Source: Trogon surrucura
Taxonomy: Eukaryota; Chordata; Aves; Trogoniformes; Trogonidae
Length of the DNA stretch: 64,000 nucleotides
Assembly (NCBI GenBank): GCA_020746105.1
Contig: CM036658.1
Span: 8,850,689 to 8,914,688, forward strand
Direction: 5' to 3'
Position 1 is the stretch's first letter. Each line of letters opens with the position of its first letter. Below are positions 1 to 11,200 of this stretch, in pieces. The position numbers and the translations under genes are program-made. The notes beneath the pieces were generated by a model. It had not been told where the DNA came from, did not search any database, and saw only the letters and a program-made list of their open reading frames with translations.

Positions 1-878
1 GCTCTCATCCAGAGCGACCTGGACAGGCTGGAGAATTGGGCAGAGAGAAATCTCACGAAATTCAGCAAGGGCAAGTGTAGGGGACTGCACCTCGGGAGGA
101 GTAACCGCCTGCATCAGTACAGGTTAGGGGCTGACCTGCTGGGAAGCAGCTCTGAAGAAAAAGACCTGGCAGTCCTGGCGGACCACAGCATGATCAGCAA
201 TGGGCCAACCATGTGCTCTGATGGCCAAGAAGGCCAATGGCATCCTGGGGTGCATCAAGAAGAGTGCGGCCAGCAGGTCGAGGGAGGTCCTCCTCCCGCT
301 CTGCTCTGCCCTGGTGAGGCCGCCTCTGGAGTGCTGTGTCCAGTTCTGGGCTCCCCAGTTCAAGAATGATGGGGAACTGCTGGAGGACATACAGAAAAGG
401 GCCCCGAAGATGATTAGGGCACTAGAACATCTCTCTTAGGAGGACAGGCTGAGGGAATCGAGGCTTTCTAGTCTGGAGAAGACTGAGGGGGCACCTTACC
501 AACGCTTATAAATCCTTAGAGGGCGGGTGTCGGGAGGATGGGGCCAGTCTTTTTCAGTGGTGCCCAGTGACAGGACAAGAGGTGACGGGCACAAACTTGA
601 ACATAGGGAGCTCCATCTAACAAGAGGAGGAACTTCTCTCCTTGGAGGGTGACAGAGCACAGGACCAAGCTGCCCAGAGAGGTGACCATCTGGAGAAGGT
701 CTGGAGACATTCAAAGCCCTCCTGGACTCCGTCCAGTGCCACCAGATCCTGGTGAACGTGCTCTGGCAGTGCTTTTGGACTAGATGGTCTTCAGAGGTCC
801 CTTCCAACCCCTGACACTCTGTGATTCTGTGAGCCTGTGATTCTCTGAAGAGAGACCTCCCAAGGTCCACTCCACTCA
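1..878 (+). repeat. CR1 LINE, 3' half (copy A), cut by the window edge
   Basis: Sense-strand CR1 reverse-transcriptase/3' UTR sequence, with recognisable segments such as the cctggacaggctgga block and the ctggtgaggcc block. It ends in a short TGATTCTGTG-type tail near 830-850, as CR1 elements do. Its reading frame is broken. It is nearly identical to 3388-4230 and, in reverse complement, to 42553-43480, so it belongs to the duplicated TOPORS-like unit. Confidence 0.88.
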
Positions 879-1036
879 CATCAACTCTGTGATCTTAGTG
901 CGAGACTGGGGACTTGCATGGAGGGGCACAGGGGAGAGAGGAAGGACCAGGGAAAGGGGAGAACATAGCACCCAGAGACTGCATCAGCAGAACAGGAATT
1001 TCCTTTTTCTTTGAATAAAATTTTGCTGGAGCCCTG

Positions 1037-2185
1037 CTAGTGCCACTGGCGGCGAGGCCTCTTGCAGGGCGGGGCAGAGTCCTGGTTGTCATCGGCTCTC
1101 CTCTTCGGGGGGCGCCGCCGTGCCCCGGGCCAGTGGTCCCTGTCCTGGCGCGGAGCGGAGGGGCTGCGGCTGCAGCCCTGGGCAGAGGGACCTGCCACCA
1201 CCACCTCCTGGCCCCGCTCCTCCCGCGGCTCTTCCTGCTCCACGAGGACAGGCACAGATGGGGGGCGGCCAGGACTCCCGCGGAGGGTGGCCTCTGACGT
1301 GCTGGACTCGTTCTCCACAAGGGAGCCTTCAGGGCTGCTGGAGGACACCAGATGGATGGCGGGTGTCCCCTCGCGGGACCTGGTGAGGCTGGAGCTCGTG
1401 GAACTGGAGCTGGTGGAGCTGGTGGAGCTGGTCGGGCTGGAGCTGGTGGAGCTGGACCTTGCAGAGCTGGGTATGGCCACAGATCTGTCCTCCTGCTCGC
1501 CAAGAGTACGGGAGTGCAGCAGCCTGTGGGCCTCTGCGCTGCACCGCTCCTCAATGACATTTATGAGGCCATGGATCAGTGGTGCTGTGTGTTCTTGCAG
1601 AAGTACCTCCAGCTCCCGGACCAGGACTTCTTCATTTGCACCAAAGACGCACAGGGAGTGCACGATGGTGCCCACTGTACTCCTCACCCTCCACCACTGG
1701 GCCCCGTATATACCCTCCAGCCTCTCGTGCAACCAGCTCAGCACGGGATCGAGAAGATGTTCTTGTCTTCTGAAGAGTTCTGCCCAGATGTGGGGCAGGA
1801 GGCCACCCACAGCCTCTGTCGCCACAGCCTCTGTCCCCACAGCCTCTTGCCCCTCAGTGAGGGACACAATCCTGTGTGGAGAAGTTGGAGAGGACTCCAC
1901 AGGGGCAGAGGGACTGTTCTGACTCAGTACCGTGGCTATTGCCGGGCTGCTGGCATCTGTCAGCTCTTCATGGCTTGTGAAGAAAAGCTGTATACAGTCG
2001 CCTTCTCCCCGATCAGAAAACCTGACAGCCTCCATCGGTCTTCTGCAGAGTGGGCAGTCTGGTTTCCTCTGGGCCCACCGCAGGATGCAGCCCAGGCAGA
2101 ACTGGTGGCCACAGGGCATCGCAAAAGCGACTTCACCTTGAGCGTCCTGGCAGATGGGGCAGCACCACTCTGTCCCCGTGGCCAT
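1037..2185 (-). CDS. TOPORS-like RING-finger E3 ligase, copy 1 (intact)
   Basis: Probable ubiquitin (possibly SUMO) E3 ligase of the TOPORS type, expected in the nucleus. The ATG at 2185-2183 sits in a good Kozak context (caaacATGG), giving 382 codons to the TAG at 1039-1037. Residues about 9-51 form a C3HC4 [19 protein letters not shown], then CPLC. Residues about 125-225 ([28 protein letters not shown]) resemble the conserved post-RING region of TOPORS (AEFFRR..VPWLKREL..FLLNRTEHFIHEFI). A Ser/Thr tract and a basic Arg/Lys-rich C-terminus (KRPRRQWH end) follow. It is much shorter than TOPORS itself (about 1,000 residues). It lies antisense within a PLPPR1 intron, between two direct CR1 copies, with a spliced 5' UTR and CRE promoter upstream. 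Family assignment is by eye; intactness is directly visible. Confidence 0.85.
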   Translation of the reverse strand: MATGTEWCCPICQDAQGEVAFAMPCGHQFCLGCILRWAQRKPDCPLCRRPMEAVRFSDRGEGDCIQLFFTSHEELTDASSPAIATVLSQNSPSAPVESSPTSPHRIVSLTEGQEAVGTEAVATEAVGGLLPHIWAELFRRQEHLLDPVLSWLHERLEGIYGAQWWRVRSTVGTIVHSLCVFGANEEVLVRELEVLLQEHTAPLIHGLINVIEERCSAEAHRLLHSRTLGEQEDRSVAIPSSARSSSTSSSPTSSTSSTSSSSTSSSLTRSREGTPAIHLVSSSSPEGSLVENESSTSEATLRGSPGRPPSVPVLVEQEEPREERGQEVVVAGPSAQGCSRSPSAPRQDRDHWPGARRRPPKRRADDNQDSAPPCKRPRRQWH

Positions 2186-2272
2186 GTTTGCTCTCTGCGG
2201 TGGGCTGGGGAGAGCTGAGGACGATGAGCTGCTGCCCCTGGCTGGCGCCTGTGCTGCCAATCGGTGTCTGAG

Positions 2273-2422
2273 CTGCCAAAAGGAGAGAGCCCAGGGTCAC
2301 TGGGTTTTCAGGCAGGGCAGGAAGAAATGGCCAGGCCCTTCGAGAAGGACACCCTCCTGGCTCCCCAAGCCCCAACGCCCGCCCCAGTTCTGCCCCGGGG
2401 GACGTTTCCCCGCACAGCTCAC
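2273..2422 (-). other. 5' UTR intron of TOPORS-like copy 1
   Basis: On the minus strand a donor (CAGAG|GTGAGC) at 2422 and an acceptor (CTTTTGGCAG|CT) at 2273 bound a 150-bp intron. Exon 2 then has 87 nt of 5' UTR before the ATG. The same sites and the same 150-bp and 87-nt lengths occur in copy 2 (40979-41128), so the splice structure was duplicated and not newly acquired. The non-coding exon 1 would lie at about 2423-2640; its start is unknown. Confidence 0.65.
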
Positions 2423-2669
2423 CTCTGCTGCTGAGAGCTCACCACGCAGCACCCGGCTGCCTGAACCAGGCAGGGCCGGGGAAACTCGGGGGATGGCTCC
2501 GGGACGGGCACCGGGAGCTGCCAGCGACAGCCCCCACAGCACCACCCAGCACCACAAAAAGCCTCTCTCGCTCGACCTCCAGACCTCGCAGGCACGCTCG
2601 GCAGGAGTCCAGGCACGAGCCAGACTGGCCCCGGCTCTGCCAGCGCCTGAAGATAAGCTGTGGGGGACG

Positions 2670-2746
2670 TGACGTCACAGTCCGTCGCTCGCTGACGTCA
2701 CAATCCACCGCCGTGTGACGTCAGCCTCCACCATCCAATCATGTCA
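2670..2746 (-). promoter_or_regulatory. 23-bp-spaced CRE array, promoter of TOPORS-like copy 1
   Basis: Perfect TGACGTCA palindromes start at 2670, 2693 and 2716, exactly 23 bp apart. A degenerate fourth (TCATGTCA) starts at 2739, again 23 bp on. The array lies about 250 bp upstream of the donor of the putative non-coding exon 1, and a CCAAT-box core lies between the third and fourth sites. CRE palindromes bind CREB/CREM/ATF factors. No TATA box is evident. Confidence 0.75.
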
Positions 2747-2779
2747 CGGGAGGCTTTCCACCTGCGGGAGCGGGGCATC

Positions 2780-3240
2780 GGGAGAGAAAAGAAAATAACT
2801 CTACTTGCTATCAATTTGCTCCCTCTCGGTTGTGTTACACCCGTGTCTACTTGACACTACCCAGCAGACAGCACGGGTTGGTGGCACTGCAGTTTCCACA
2901 GCTGTGCTACCCTGGCTTGAACATCGGCTCAGCCCAACCCACAGGCCACTGCACGGCAACATCGCAGCGGGCCGTCTGCCCCCACAGGCACAGCTAAATC
3001 TGGGGAGTTCCGCCTGGGGACCAGGGGCCACCTTTCTCCCACGAGGACAGTCTGGCAAGGGAACAGCTTGCCCAGAGAGGTTTTTGCTGCCTCTCTGTGC
3101 TGTGGGGCTTCAAGTCCCAGCTGCACAAAGCCCCAACCGGGCACGTGGTCTGATCTCGGGCATAGACCTGCTTTGGGCAGGAGGTTGGACCACAGTGTGC
3201 AGGGATGAAACGAGGAAAGCCAGTCTTGTTGGAGGTCTGT
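2780..3240. repeat. Shared upstream segment of the TOPORS-like unit
   Basis: This sequence is nearly identical, in reverse orientation, to 35780-36210 in front of copy 3, but it does not match the segment in front of copy 2 beyond about 40550. It joins the promoter of copy 1 to CR1 copy B. A minus-strand frame through 3058-2801 stays open without an ATG of note. I see no known protein in it, and it may be 5' CR1-derived or unique DNA carried along by the duplication. Confidence 0.6.
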
Positions 3241-4230
3241 AAGAGGCCATGTTCCCCAGGGGGCAGTCCTGGGTCCCGTCCTGTTCAGTAGGTTCATCAA
3301 CAACCAGGGCAAAGGGGTAGGCTGTGCCCTCTGCAAGTTTGTTGGCGACACGGAACTGACAGAAGTGGCTGACACACCAGAAGGCTGCGCTCTCATCCAG
3401 AGCGACCTGGACAGGCTGGAGAATTGGGCAGAGAGAAATCTCACGAAATTCAGCAAGGGCAAGTGTAGGGGACTGCACCTCGGGAGGAGTAACCGCCTGC
3501 GTCAGTACAGGTTAGGGGCTGACCTGCTGGGAAGCAGCTCTGAAGAAAAAGACCTGGCAGTCCTGGTGGACCACAGCATGACCAGCAATGGGCCAGCCAT
3601 GTGCTCTGATGGCCAAGAAGGCCAATGGCATCCTGGGGTGCATCAAGAAGAGTGCGGCCAGCAGGTCGAGGGAGGTCCTCCTCCCGCTCTGCTCTGCCCT
3701 GGTGAGGCCGCCTCTGGAGTGCTGTGTCCAGTTCTGGGCTCCCCAGTTCAAGAACGATGGGGAACTGCTGGAGGACGTACAGAAAAGGGCCCCGAAGATG
3801 ATTAGGGGACTAGAACATCTCTCTTAGGAGGACAGGCTGAGGGAATCGAGGCTTTCTAGTCTGGAGAAGACTGAGGGGGCACCTTACCAACGCTTATAAA
3901 TCCTTAGAGGGCGGGTGTCGGGAGGATGGGACCAGTCTTTTTCAGTGGTGCCCAGTGACAGGACAAGAGGTGACGGGCACAAACTCGAACATAGGAAGTT
4001 CCTTCCAACATGAGGAGGAACTTCTCTCCTTGGAGGGTGGCAGAGCACAGGACCAGGCTGCCCAGAGAGGTGACCATCTGGAGAATGTCTGGAGACATTT
4101 AAAGCCCTCCTGGACTCCATCCGGTGCCCCAGATCCTGGTGATCCTGCTCTGGCAGGGTTGTTGGGCTAGAAGATCTCCAGAGGTCCCTTCCAACCCCTG
4201 ACATTTTGTAATTCTGTGTTTCTGTAAGGC
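3240..4230 (+). repeat. CR1 LINE 3' part (copy B)
   Basis: Sense CR1 starting in the RT region (the cctgttcagtaggttcatcaa block) and running through the 3' UTR to a degenerate tail (ttttgtaattctgtg) near 4220. From 3388 onward it repeats positions 1-878 nearly base for base, so CR1 copies A and B are direct repeats 3,387 bp apart with TOPORS-like copy 1 between them. Confidence 0.9.
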
Positions 4231-4322
4231 AGGTTTTCAAAGAATCATTTGGCAAGGAGACTGTGAGATTATCAGAAAGTGTTACAGGAAAAAAGTTTAA
4301 AAGAAAGATAAAGCTTCCACGT

Positions 4323-4760
4323 TGTCATGGTTCAAGCCGACCGACTGGCAGGGGAAGACAAAGGAACCATGCGGTTGCCTCCTCACTTGCTTCCCCCTAC
4401 CGAGAGTGAGGAATACAGCCCAGAAGGAGCAGTAGGCAGAGCCTCGTGTGATTGAGATAAAAAGAGTTTGTTTTAATGGTGATAAATAAATGATAACAAT
4501 AAGAGCGAAAGAATAGTGATGTTTAACCAGATATAACGCAAGTAATACATAACACAGACGTCTCACCACCCGGAACCCAGTATGCAGGGGTGAGGTGGAA
4601 AAGGGAGAGAGACCCCCACCATAGCCAGCTCCCTCTATACACCCGGAGCATCATGTCATGATGGTATGGAATATCCCCTTGGCTAGTGGCTAGTTTGGTT
4701 CAGCTGCCCAGCTCCCAGCTTCCAGTGAAAATTAACCCTATCCTAGCTGAACCTAGTACA
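4323..4760. mobile_element. Solo LTR, avian ERVL-like
   Basis: The element opens with TGTCATGGTTC and closes with AACCTAGTACA, i.e. TG...CA termini. The flanking pentamers are cacgt (4318-4322) and catgt (4761-4765), a target-site duplication with one C/T difference. Internal AT-rich sequence, aataaa and the ggtatggaatatcccc motif match what I recall of bird endogenous-retrovirus LTRs. No internal retroviral coding sequence is present, so this is a solo LTR in a PLPPR1 intron. Confidence 0.75.
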
Positions 4761-4765
4761 CATGT

Positions 4766-7700
4766 CCTTTAAAAGCAATATTAGCATTGTTGTGTTTACT
4801 AAATTGGTAATTTACAATTTGTTTATCAACAAGCCATTATGAATCTGTACAGGAGTGAAGGGAGTATCAGGTGCTCATATTTTACTGAGAACTTAAAAGG
4901 GGAAGATGTGATATTTCACTGTCTGAAAATGTCGGTTCACAAGTTGAAGGACTATAATTTCCAGATCTATTATGGACAAAAGTCTGTTGAAGAGGAAAAT
5001 GGAGCAGGTAATTTTATCTGCCTCTTTGCTCGGAACAAGGCAGGAAATAAGTAAAGCATGTGCAGTAGAGGCTTTTTGAGAGCTCCGTGTTGAGGAACAA
5101 TTATTTGGTGACACTGCCAGGAAGGCAGGGCAGATTGAAGACATCTTCTCAATGCGTAGGCTGAAATCAGCAGAGGAAGAATGACTGCTGTATAGGTATT
5201 TCTAATTCATACTTGGCTTTGGGGCATCATCACAGTATTTTTACCCACATAACCTCAGTGTAGCTGAGCTGCTATTGCATTCAGAAAAATGGGAACAAAA
5301 CCACATCCAGTGGCACTACCTTTGCTTCCCCTTTTCCTACATCACCTCAGGCTGCTGGTCACCTGTGCTTTCAGTACTCAATCTCCAGTGCAATTTTCTT
5401 GCCATTTCTACTATCTAATTAAGTCAGTATGACATAGCAGTGCATTAACTTTGCGTTGTTTTCCCAAATGGAAATAAGTGGTTTGCTTGCTGTTTTCTTT
5501 TTTCCACCCCTGTCTGCATATCTATAGATAGATTTCAAATTTAGAACTGATTTGTACCAGTTTCTGGGATGCTGATTCTGTTCTGGCAGAAGCTGAGGTA
5601 CTTCACAGTGTCAGTGATAGATTTTGGGAGGCCAGCTGGAGGCCTTGGCTGGATGCAGACCCTGTTCATGCAGAATTAGCGGAGTTAAATTATGAGAATC
5701 AGTGGAGTTACTCAACTTCAGAAACACCTGGAGAAAAAAAAAAAAGTCAGTTCTTTGAGGAGCTTTTCAGACCACATTCAATTTTGCACAGCTAGACTAT
5801 CTATCAGAACTAGGTGCCCAGGTCCCCACTAAATTTTTAGAGAACAGCAGGGCTCACTTTCTAGAGCCCACATTAAACATATAATGAAACAAAATCCTCA
5901 AATTCAGGCAATAAATTCAGTGCCTGAGATGGCACCACAAGAGTAGTCCAGTTACATTGAGTCATCTTATATCATCTCACAAATACAGCATTTTTACTAT
6001 ACTCCTAAATTTTGTATTAGAGCAAAGGAACTGTTCACTTAAAAAATCACATTTTGGTCTGTTATGCTGTGGCAAATCTGGAATAACTCTGCTTAAATTA
6101 GTGGAATGGAATTGAGCAGATTTGTAGCCTGGCAAAATTTACTCCTAAATCTAAGTGGAATTAATCTGTCCACATGGGATTTGGTAGAAGTATGCCAGAC
6201 AGCTAAATTTATAGAAATAGAAATGGAAATTGAAGCAGGATGTTCAGTTGACTACTGATGCAAAGGAAATTTAAAAATGGATGTACTGTTAAAAGAAGAC
6301 TAATAATATGTTTTATACCTAAATCTCTCTTATTTGAAACTGTGCTTTTTAAAGGCCACTAACCCATGTCTTCACAGAGTAGATGTTTCCTCCGGGTGTG
6401 AACTGTCTCTCAATGTGTACATACAGCCCCAGGCAGTCAGAGAGCCAAAGCATTAATTCAAACTTCTGGACATTATCATAATTCAAATAATAAACGGTTT
6501 GAAACAGAGTGTCACTTTAAACTGCTTTAGTGCAGATGGTCTTTTTCTTAATTCCCAGCCCCATAGTTAGTGAGCTGAGCTGATTGAACTGCTTGCCAAT
6601 TCTGTTAAGAGCAGATGGAGTGAAATGGGATAAAGGCAATATTTCAGTGCAGCTCCCGTGCATCGGCTCCCAGCCCCAGATGCCTTTATTGACATACATT
6701 TTACAACTCCACATCTCTTGCCATCAGCAGTTAGAATTATAAAGAGGTTGAGCATGCTTGGCTTGAATGTCAATAATCAATAAGGATGCTTATCTGGCTT
6801 AATAAGGATAAATTGTTGCCCTTGAAACGACATGCCATTCCAGCAGTCAAAATGAACTCAGACTAGTTGCTGGGTCCTTACACCAACGCTGAGTGTCTGT
6901 GTGCACACACGCTTTTGTTACGCATTTCTCTGGCCATTCCCTAACACTATGGATTCCTCTTGTGTGTCTTATAATGATGTATTAAATTAATTCTTTTGAG
7001 TGCTCCTCTTTTAAAAGCTCATTTCTTCCACTTCAGGCTGGATGTTTTTTTCCTACAGACTTTCATTACAGACACGGTCCTTCTGAAAAGCTCACAGTTT
7101 CTCGTTCTAAAGCCTGCTGACAGGACATGATAGGTGGAATTTTCAGAAGTGTCCACCGTGGGGGACCGTTGCTGCCTCTAAAGCCTGTGATCAGTTGTTT
7201 CTGCCCAGCTTTAGCTAGGGCAGGTAAACCTTTGTGCAGCAGACTTAAATTAATTCTGAGTGCTTAGAAAATACTGATCCTACTCCTATGGGAAGCAGTT
7301 ATTTTTATAAAAAGAATGAATGTTCTGATCACAAAAAACCAAGTAATACATAAGCAAAGCTAACATCAAGATCAGTGGATCCCTGGAGACAACATTTCTT
7401 ATGTTTTAATAAATAAAACAGGATATATACTAAATAAAATAGGGATGAAGTCACCTTCTGAATTGCTGCACCGACACCCTGGCATTTTTACTTCATTAGT
7501 ACAAATAAGATGTGATTGTCCAGAATTTTCACTGACCTCCCCCAAACTTTTTTTATGGACGTCCTCCATATAAATTTCTTTTCAACAGGAGCTCTGTAAC
7601 CTCTCTGGCAGACTCAGGTGAATATGAGTTTGAGATGCGGTCTGGAGGCTGCAGGAAGCATCCCGTATTGCTGAGGGTCACTGGGAAAATATTGGGGTGG

Positions 7701-8137
7701 AACTCTGCAGCATTACTTTCAGCTTCCCCAGATGTTTAGAAGCCTTCCGTCCATGAAGCCTTTACTGTCAGTAAATTTTAAATGCTAATAGCAGGACATG
7801 AGAAATTCTGTGCCAGCCACAGTAAACATGGGAGCTTCTGTGGTCCACAGTATTCATTAAAGCTCTCTTTGCCCTCCGTATTCCAGGAGTTAGTACAAGA
7901 AGGCCTAATATTTGCTGTGTGTTGTCACTGAGTGCAAGAATGACAGATCCTTTTCTTGGCTGGGAGCTGGGTTGTGCTGGTCCATCTCAAGTGAATTAGT
8001 GTGGCCTCGCTGTGGAAGCGCATTGTCCCAAAGACACGCTGCTGTGTAGTAGTTTCCATGGCCTGAAACCAGTCACCCGTGTTTTAATGTTTTCTTGTGT
8101 TCTTTTTAACTTTCTGTTTCTTTCCCTTTCCTGGCAG
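4766..8137 (+). other. PLPPR1: PLPPR1 intron, unremarkable
   Basis: AT-rich non-coding DNA between the solo LTR and the first PLPPR1 exon of the window. I see no gene, recognisable young repeat or RNA gene here. It ends in a pyrimidine-rich acceptor tract (tttccctttcctggcag). Confidence 0.7.
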
Positions 8138-8270
8138 ATTTTTATTGGTGAGATATCCATGTATTTCATAAAGTCAACCCGAGAAACCCTAATCATTCAA
8201 GAGAAAACTATATTGACTGGCGAGTGCTGTTACCTGAACCCACTGCTTCGAAGAATAATACGTTTTATAG
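8138..8270 (+). CDS. PLPPR1: PLPPR1 coding exon (133 bp)
   Basis: Acceptor ctggcag|att, donor atag|gtaagc. It encodes FIGEISMYFIKSTRE through NPLLRRIIRFI, ending one base into a Gly codon (phase 1). A trans-membrane segment and the following cytoplasmic loop are recognisable. Confidence 0.96.
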
Positions 8271-11200
8271 GTAAGCAACCTGAGCACTGCAAGCTTAGAC
8301 CCTGTTTGCACCAAAACAGAACAAAAGATCATAATTATCTACACCACAAAATTAATTAAACTGTGAAATCTTTGCAGGCATTTTCCACCTTAGAGAGATA
8401 GTCCCCCTTGGGATTTGCAAGGTAACATTCAAAATGTGGCGTATCATGCTGTGTGGAGCTGGTTTATATCCTATTCTGCTGAGCTTAATGCTTCTTCTGG
8501 ACCCTTGAAGAAAGGTTATGCCAGTCAAATCCTTATATGAATAATTCCATCATTGCTAGTCCGTGTAAGATACCCATTTTACTTACAAATCGGTCCTCAT
8601 CAGCCCATCTCCTTGGCATTTTTCTCTTCAGCTCTAATTTTAACATCTGTAGCTCTGCCACATAATGCTTAACTGAGCGCAGTGTAAATAAGCCCAGATC
8701 TCACTTCCAAACAGCATTCTTATTTTTATTATATTTGTTTCTTGTTACAGCTTTCATTGAATTAGTTGTTGAGAAATGAATGAAGAAGTTCTGTCGTTTG
8801 GAGGTTGCTTTATATGGTGCTTGCAAACCATTCTGCATTTTTCACACTGTGGAAAAAAATACCTTCAAGACCTCACTGAGTGGACCTTCCCATGGCTCTT
8901 TTGGAGTAGGAAGAGGAACAGCATTTGCAGCTTGTGTTTCTGCTACAGCACTGACAGAGAATCTGGCTGTCCTCTGTAGGCTTCCCAGTTTACCCTGCCC
9001 AAACTGCACCCCTCTGTGTTTAGAGCTGAGGAGGGCTGGTTGCTCATGCAGTACTTCCTTGTAGCAGCGGAGTGAGAAAAGCACAGCTCTGAACTGCATG
9101 TGCGAGGGGCTCTAGCTTCCCTCCTTCTTACTTATGTGTGAGAAGTCCCAAGTTCATGCATGGGGTGGAATATTTTCCCTTGCTCCTGGCATGGGCCAGT
9201 GGTAAACCAGCTCCCTACTGACCAAGAAAGGCTTTGCCCACAGAGCGTCATGGTGCCTTCCTCCCTGTATACTCTTAGAGGCAAAGCATCCCTACACACT
9301 TATCTTACAGACAGCTGGGTCTGAATTCACAGTCTGAGTTAAAAGAAGCAATGAGGAAAATAGATGAAAATATCTGGGTCGCTTCTCCCCTGTCATTGCT
9401 GATTTTTTTGCTTTATCTGGAACAAAAATGTCTACTGTGGTAAGGGTTGTGTTGTGTCCATGGAGCACAGCCCTGGCTGCAGGCAGGGATACTTGCTCAG
9501 AGCACAGAGTTGAAAGTCGTATCTTGTGTTAAGGTTTTCATCATCAGAAGACATATGCTGCAAAGGAGCCATGGTTTTCTTTCTCCCTCTCAACAATCCA
9601 TGCCTCCTGCTTTATGCATGGAAGTTAGGAAGTGGAATGGTTTTTAACTGTCTGCAACACTGTGGGTGGAGACAAACCACCTGTAGTTCAGACTCAGGGC
9701 TGGCCTGTGTGCTGCTGGTGACAACAAAAGACATGGGAGTGCGGTTAAAAGCACAATACCCTTGAACTTCACATAACCTCTAGGATATATTGATGGTCAG
9801 TAAACTGCCATTAAGAGAGAAGCAGCGTACCAGAGTCCACTGGGCCGTTCAAGGCTGTTTCACCCTTCCAGCCTGTTCGGCACGGTGCAAAGTTCTAACC
9901 AAATACTCTTGCCTGCGGGGTCAGCACTGAAAGAGCTTAGACCATGGAGGCTAAGCACTTGCTCTGTGTGTTTTCTTGTAGTTAGCATTATTCTTAAACA
10001 TTTGTGCTATTTTTTCTCTTCTGGTGGAAGAGAAGGTAGTAGTGCTGATACAGTGGGTGCACAAAGAGTAGTAGGTTATGAACTCTGCTAGAGAAATCAG
10101 TCTTGGCTTTGCAGCTATATTTGTTTTCCTGAGAAAAAAAATGAAGCTAACATTACTAGAAATGACTTAAAGTGTTTGCCTCATCTTAAACTGCACTGAT
10201 TGCTTGCTTGTTTTCTTCTGAAACCTCCTCCCTTGCCTCTGCAATAAAATGAGAGAAGCAGAATTTGCTGAAAAGTGGCTGAAATAATTTATGAAAGGAA
10301 CTAAAAATAACTGCACATTTTTCAGTGACATTCCACCTGCATTTTGAAAATATTGCATGTACTGAGCAGCTGTAGCCTGTGCTGGATGGTCAGGGAAGTT
10401 AGGTCCATGCTTACTCCAAAAGGGAGTCTACCTGGATGCGTGGCACCAGAGAGACTGCCATGTCTCTCATACATAAGTGGATTTCCTTGCATGCATATTC
10501 TCTTGCTCAATCTGAGGGCCTTCAGTTCCACGGCTCATTAAGTACGTTATATTCCAAGATATGCTAACAAGCAATCTGACTTGTTGCAAAGAAGTTCACT
10601 GCCAGTTTAGTCTTGGTAGACTCATTGGAATATCCGCATCTGCTGTCTTTTTTTTTTTTTTTGGCCCAGGTGTGTGGAGTCTTAAGTGAGTACCTGCAAA
10701 AACCAGTAGTCAAACTCCTTGGAATATTGCTTTATAGGTCACTGCAGTTGGTATTACTCAAAAGGATGGGAAAAAAAACCCCTTCAATGTGTTTGTGTGC
10801 TCATGTGTCACCCAAAAGAAATGCTTTCTGACCCTGCAAGGCATAGCGTGGAGTGCTTTTGAGAGCTGCTACTCCCAAATGTTAGAAGAGCAAAGAGGCT
10901 TTTTGTTCCTCTCTAATTCTGTAACCGGAGCTGCTGGGGAGACATGGCATTTTAGTAATAGTAGCCTGAAAGTGCTTTCCACAAAACAGGCAGAAAGTTA
11001 TAGCTACTTCATTGAACATTCACTTACATTTTGTAAGGAAAGAGAAGGAAAAGGGAAACTCCAGACTGCCTTTTGATGATGTGAAGGGTAAACACCCTTG
11101 TCATGCTATCTCCATGGGATCTTCTGGATTTGGTTGCTAGTTTTGAGCCTTTTTCCCTCTGTTTTTTCTTCGGGTATACAGAATGAAGCATTTTTTTTTG

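Noticed and set aside
1062-1922. Long plus-strand open frame (286 codons) opposite TOPORS-like copy 1
   Set aside because: It is the antisense shadow of a GC-rich real gene; the translation is low-complexity Gly/Glu/Leu repeats mirroring the Ser tract, with no recognisable domain. The same applies to 42339-41260 and 37110-36160.
3365-3827. Open frames over 100 codons in CR1 copies (also near 35416-35904 and 43053-43679)
   Set aside because: They are fragments of CR1 reverse-transcriptase/3' UTR in several frames, broken by shifts, and not host genes.
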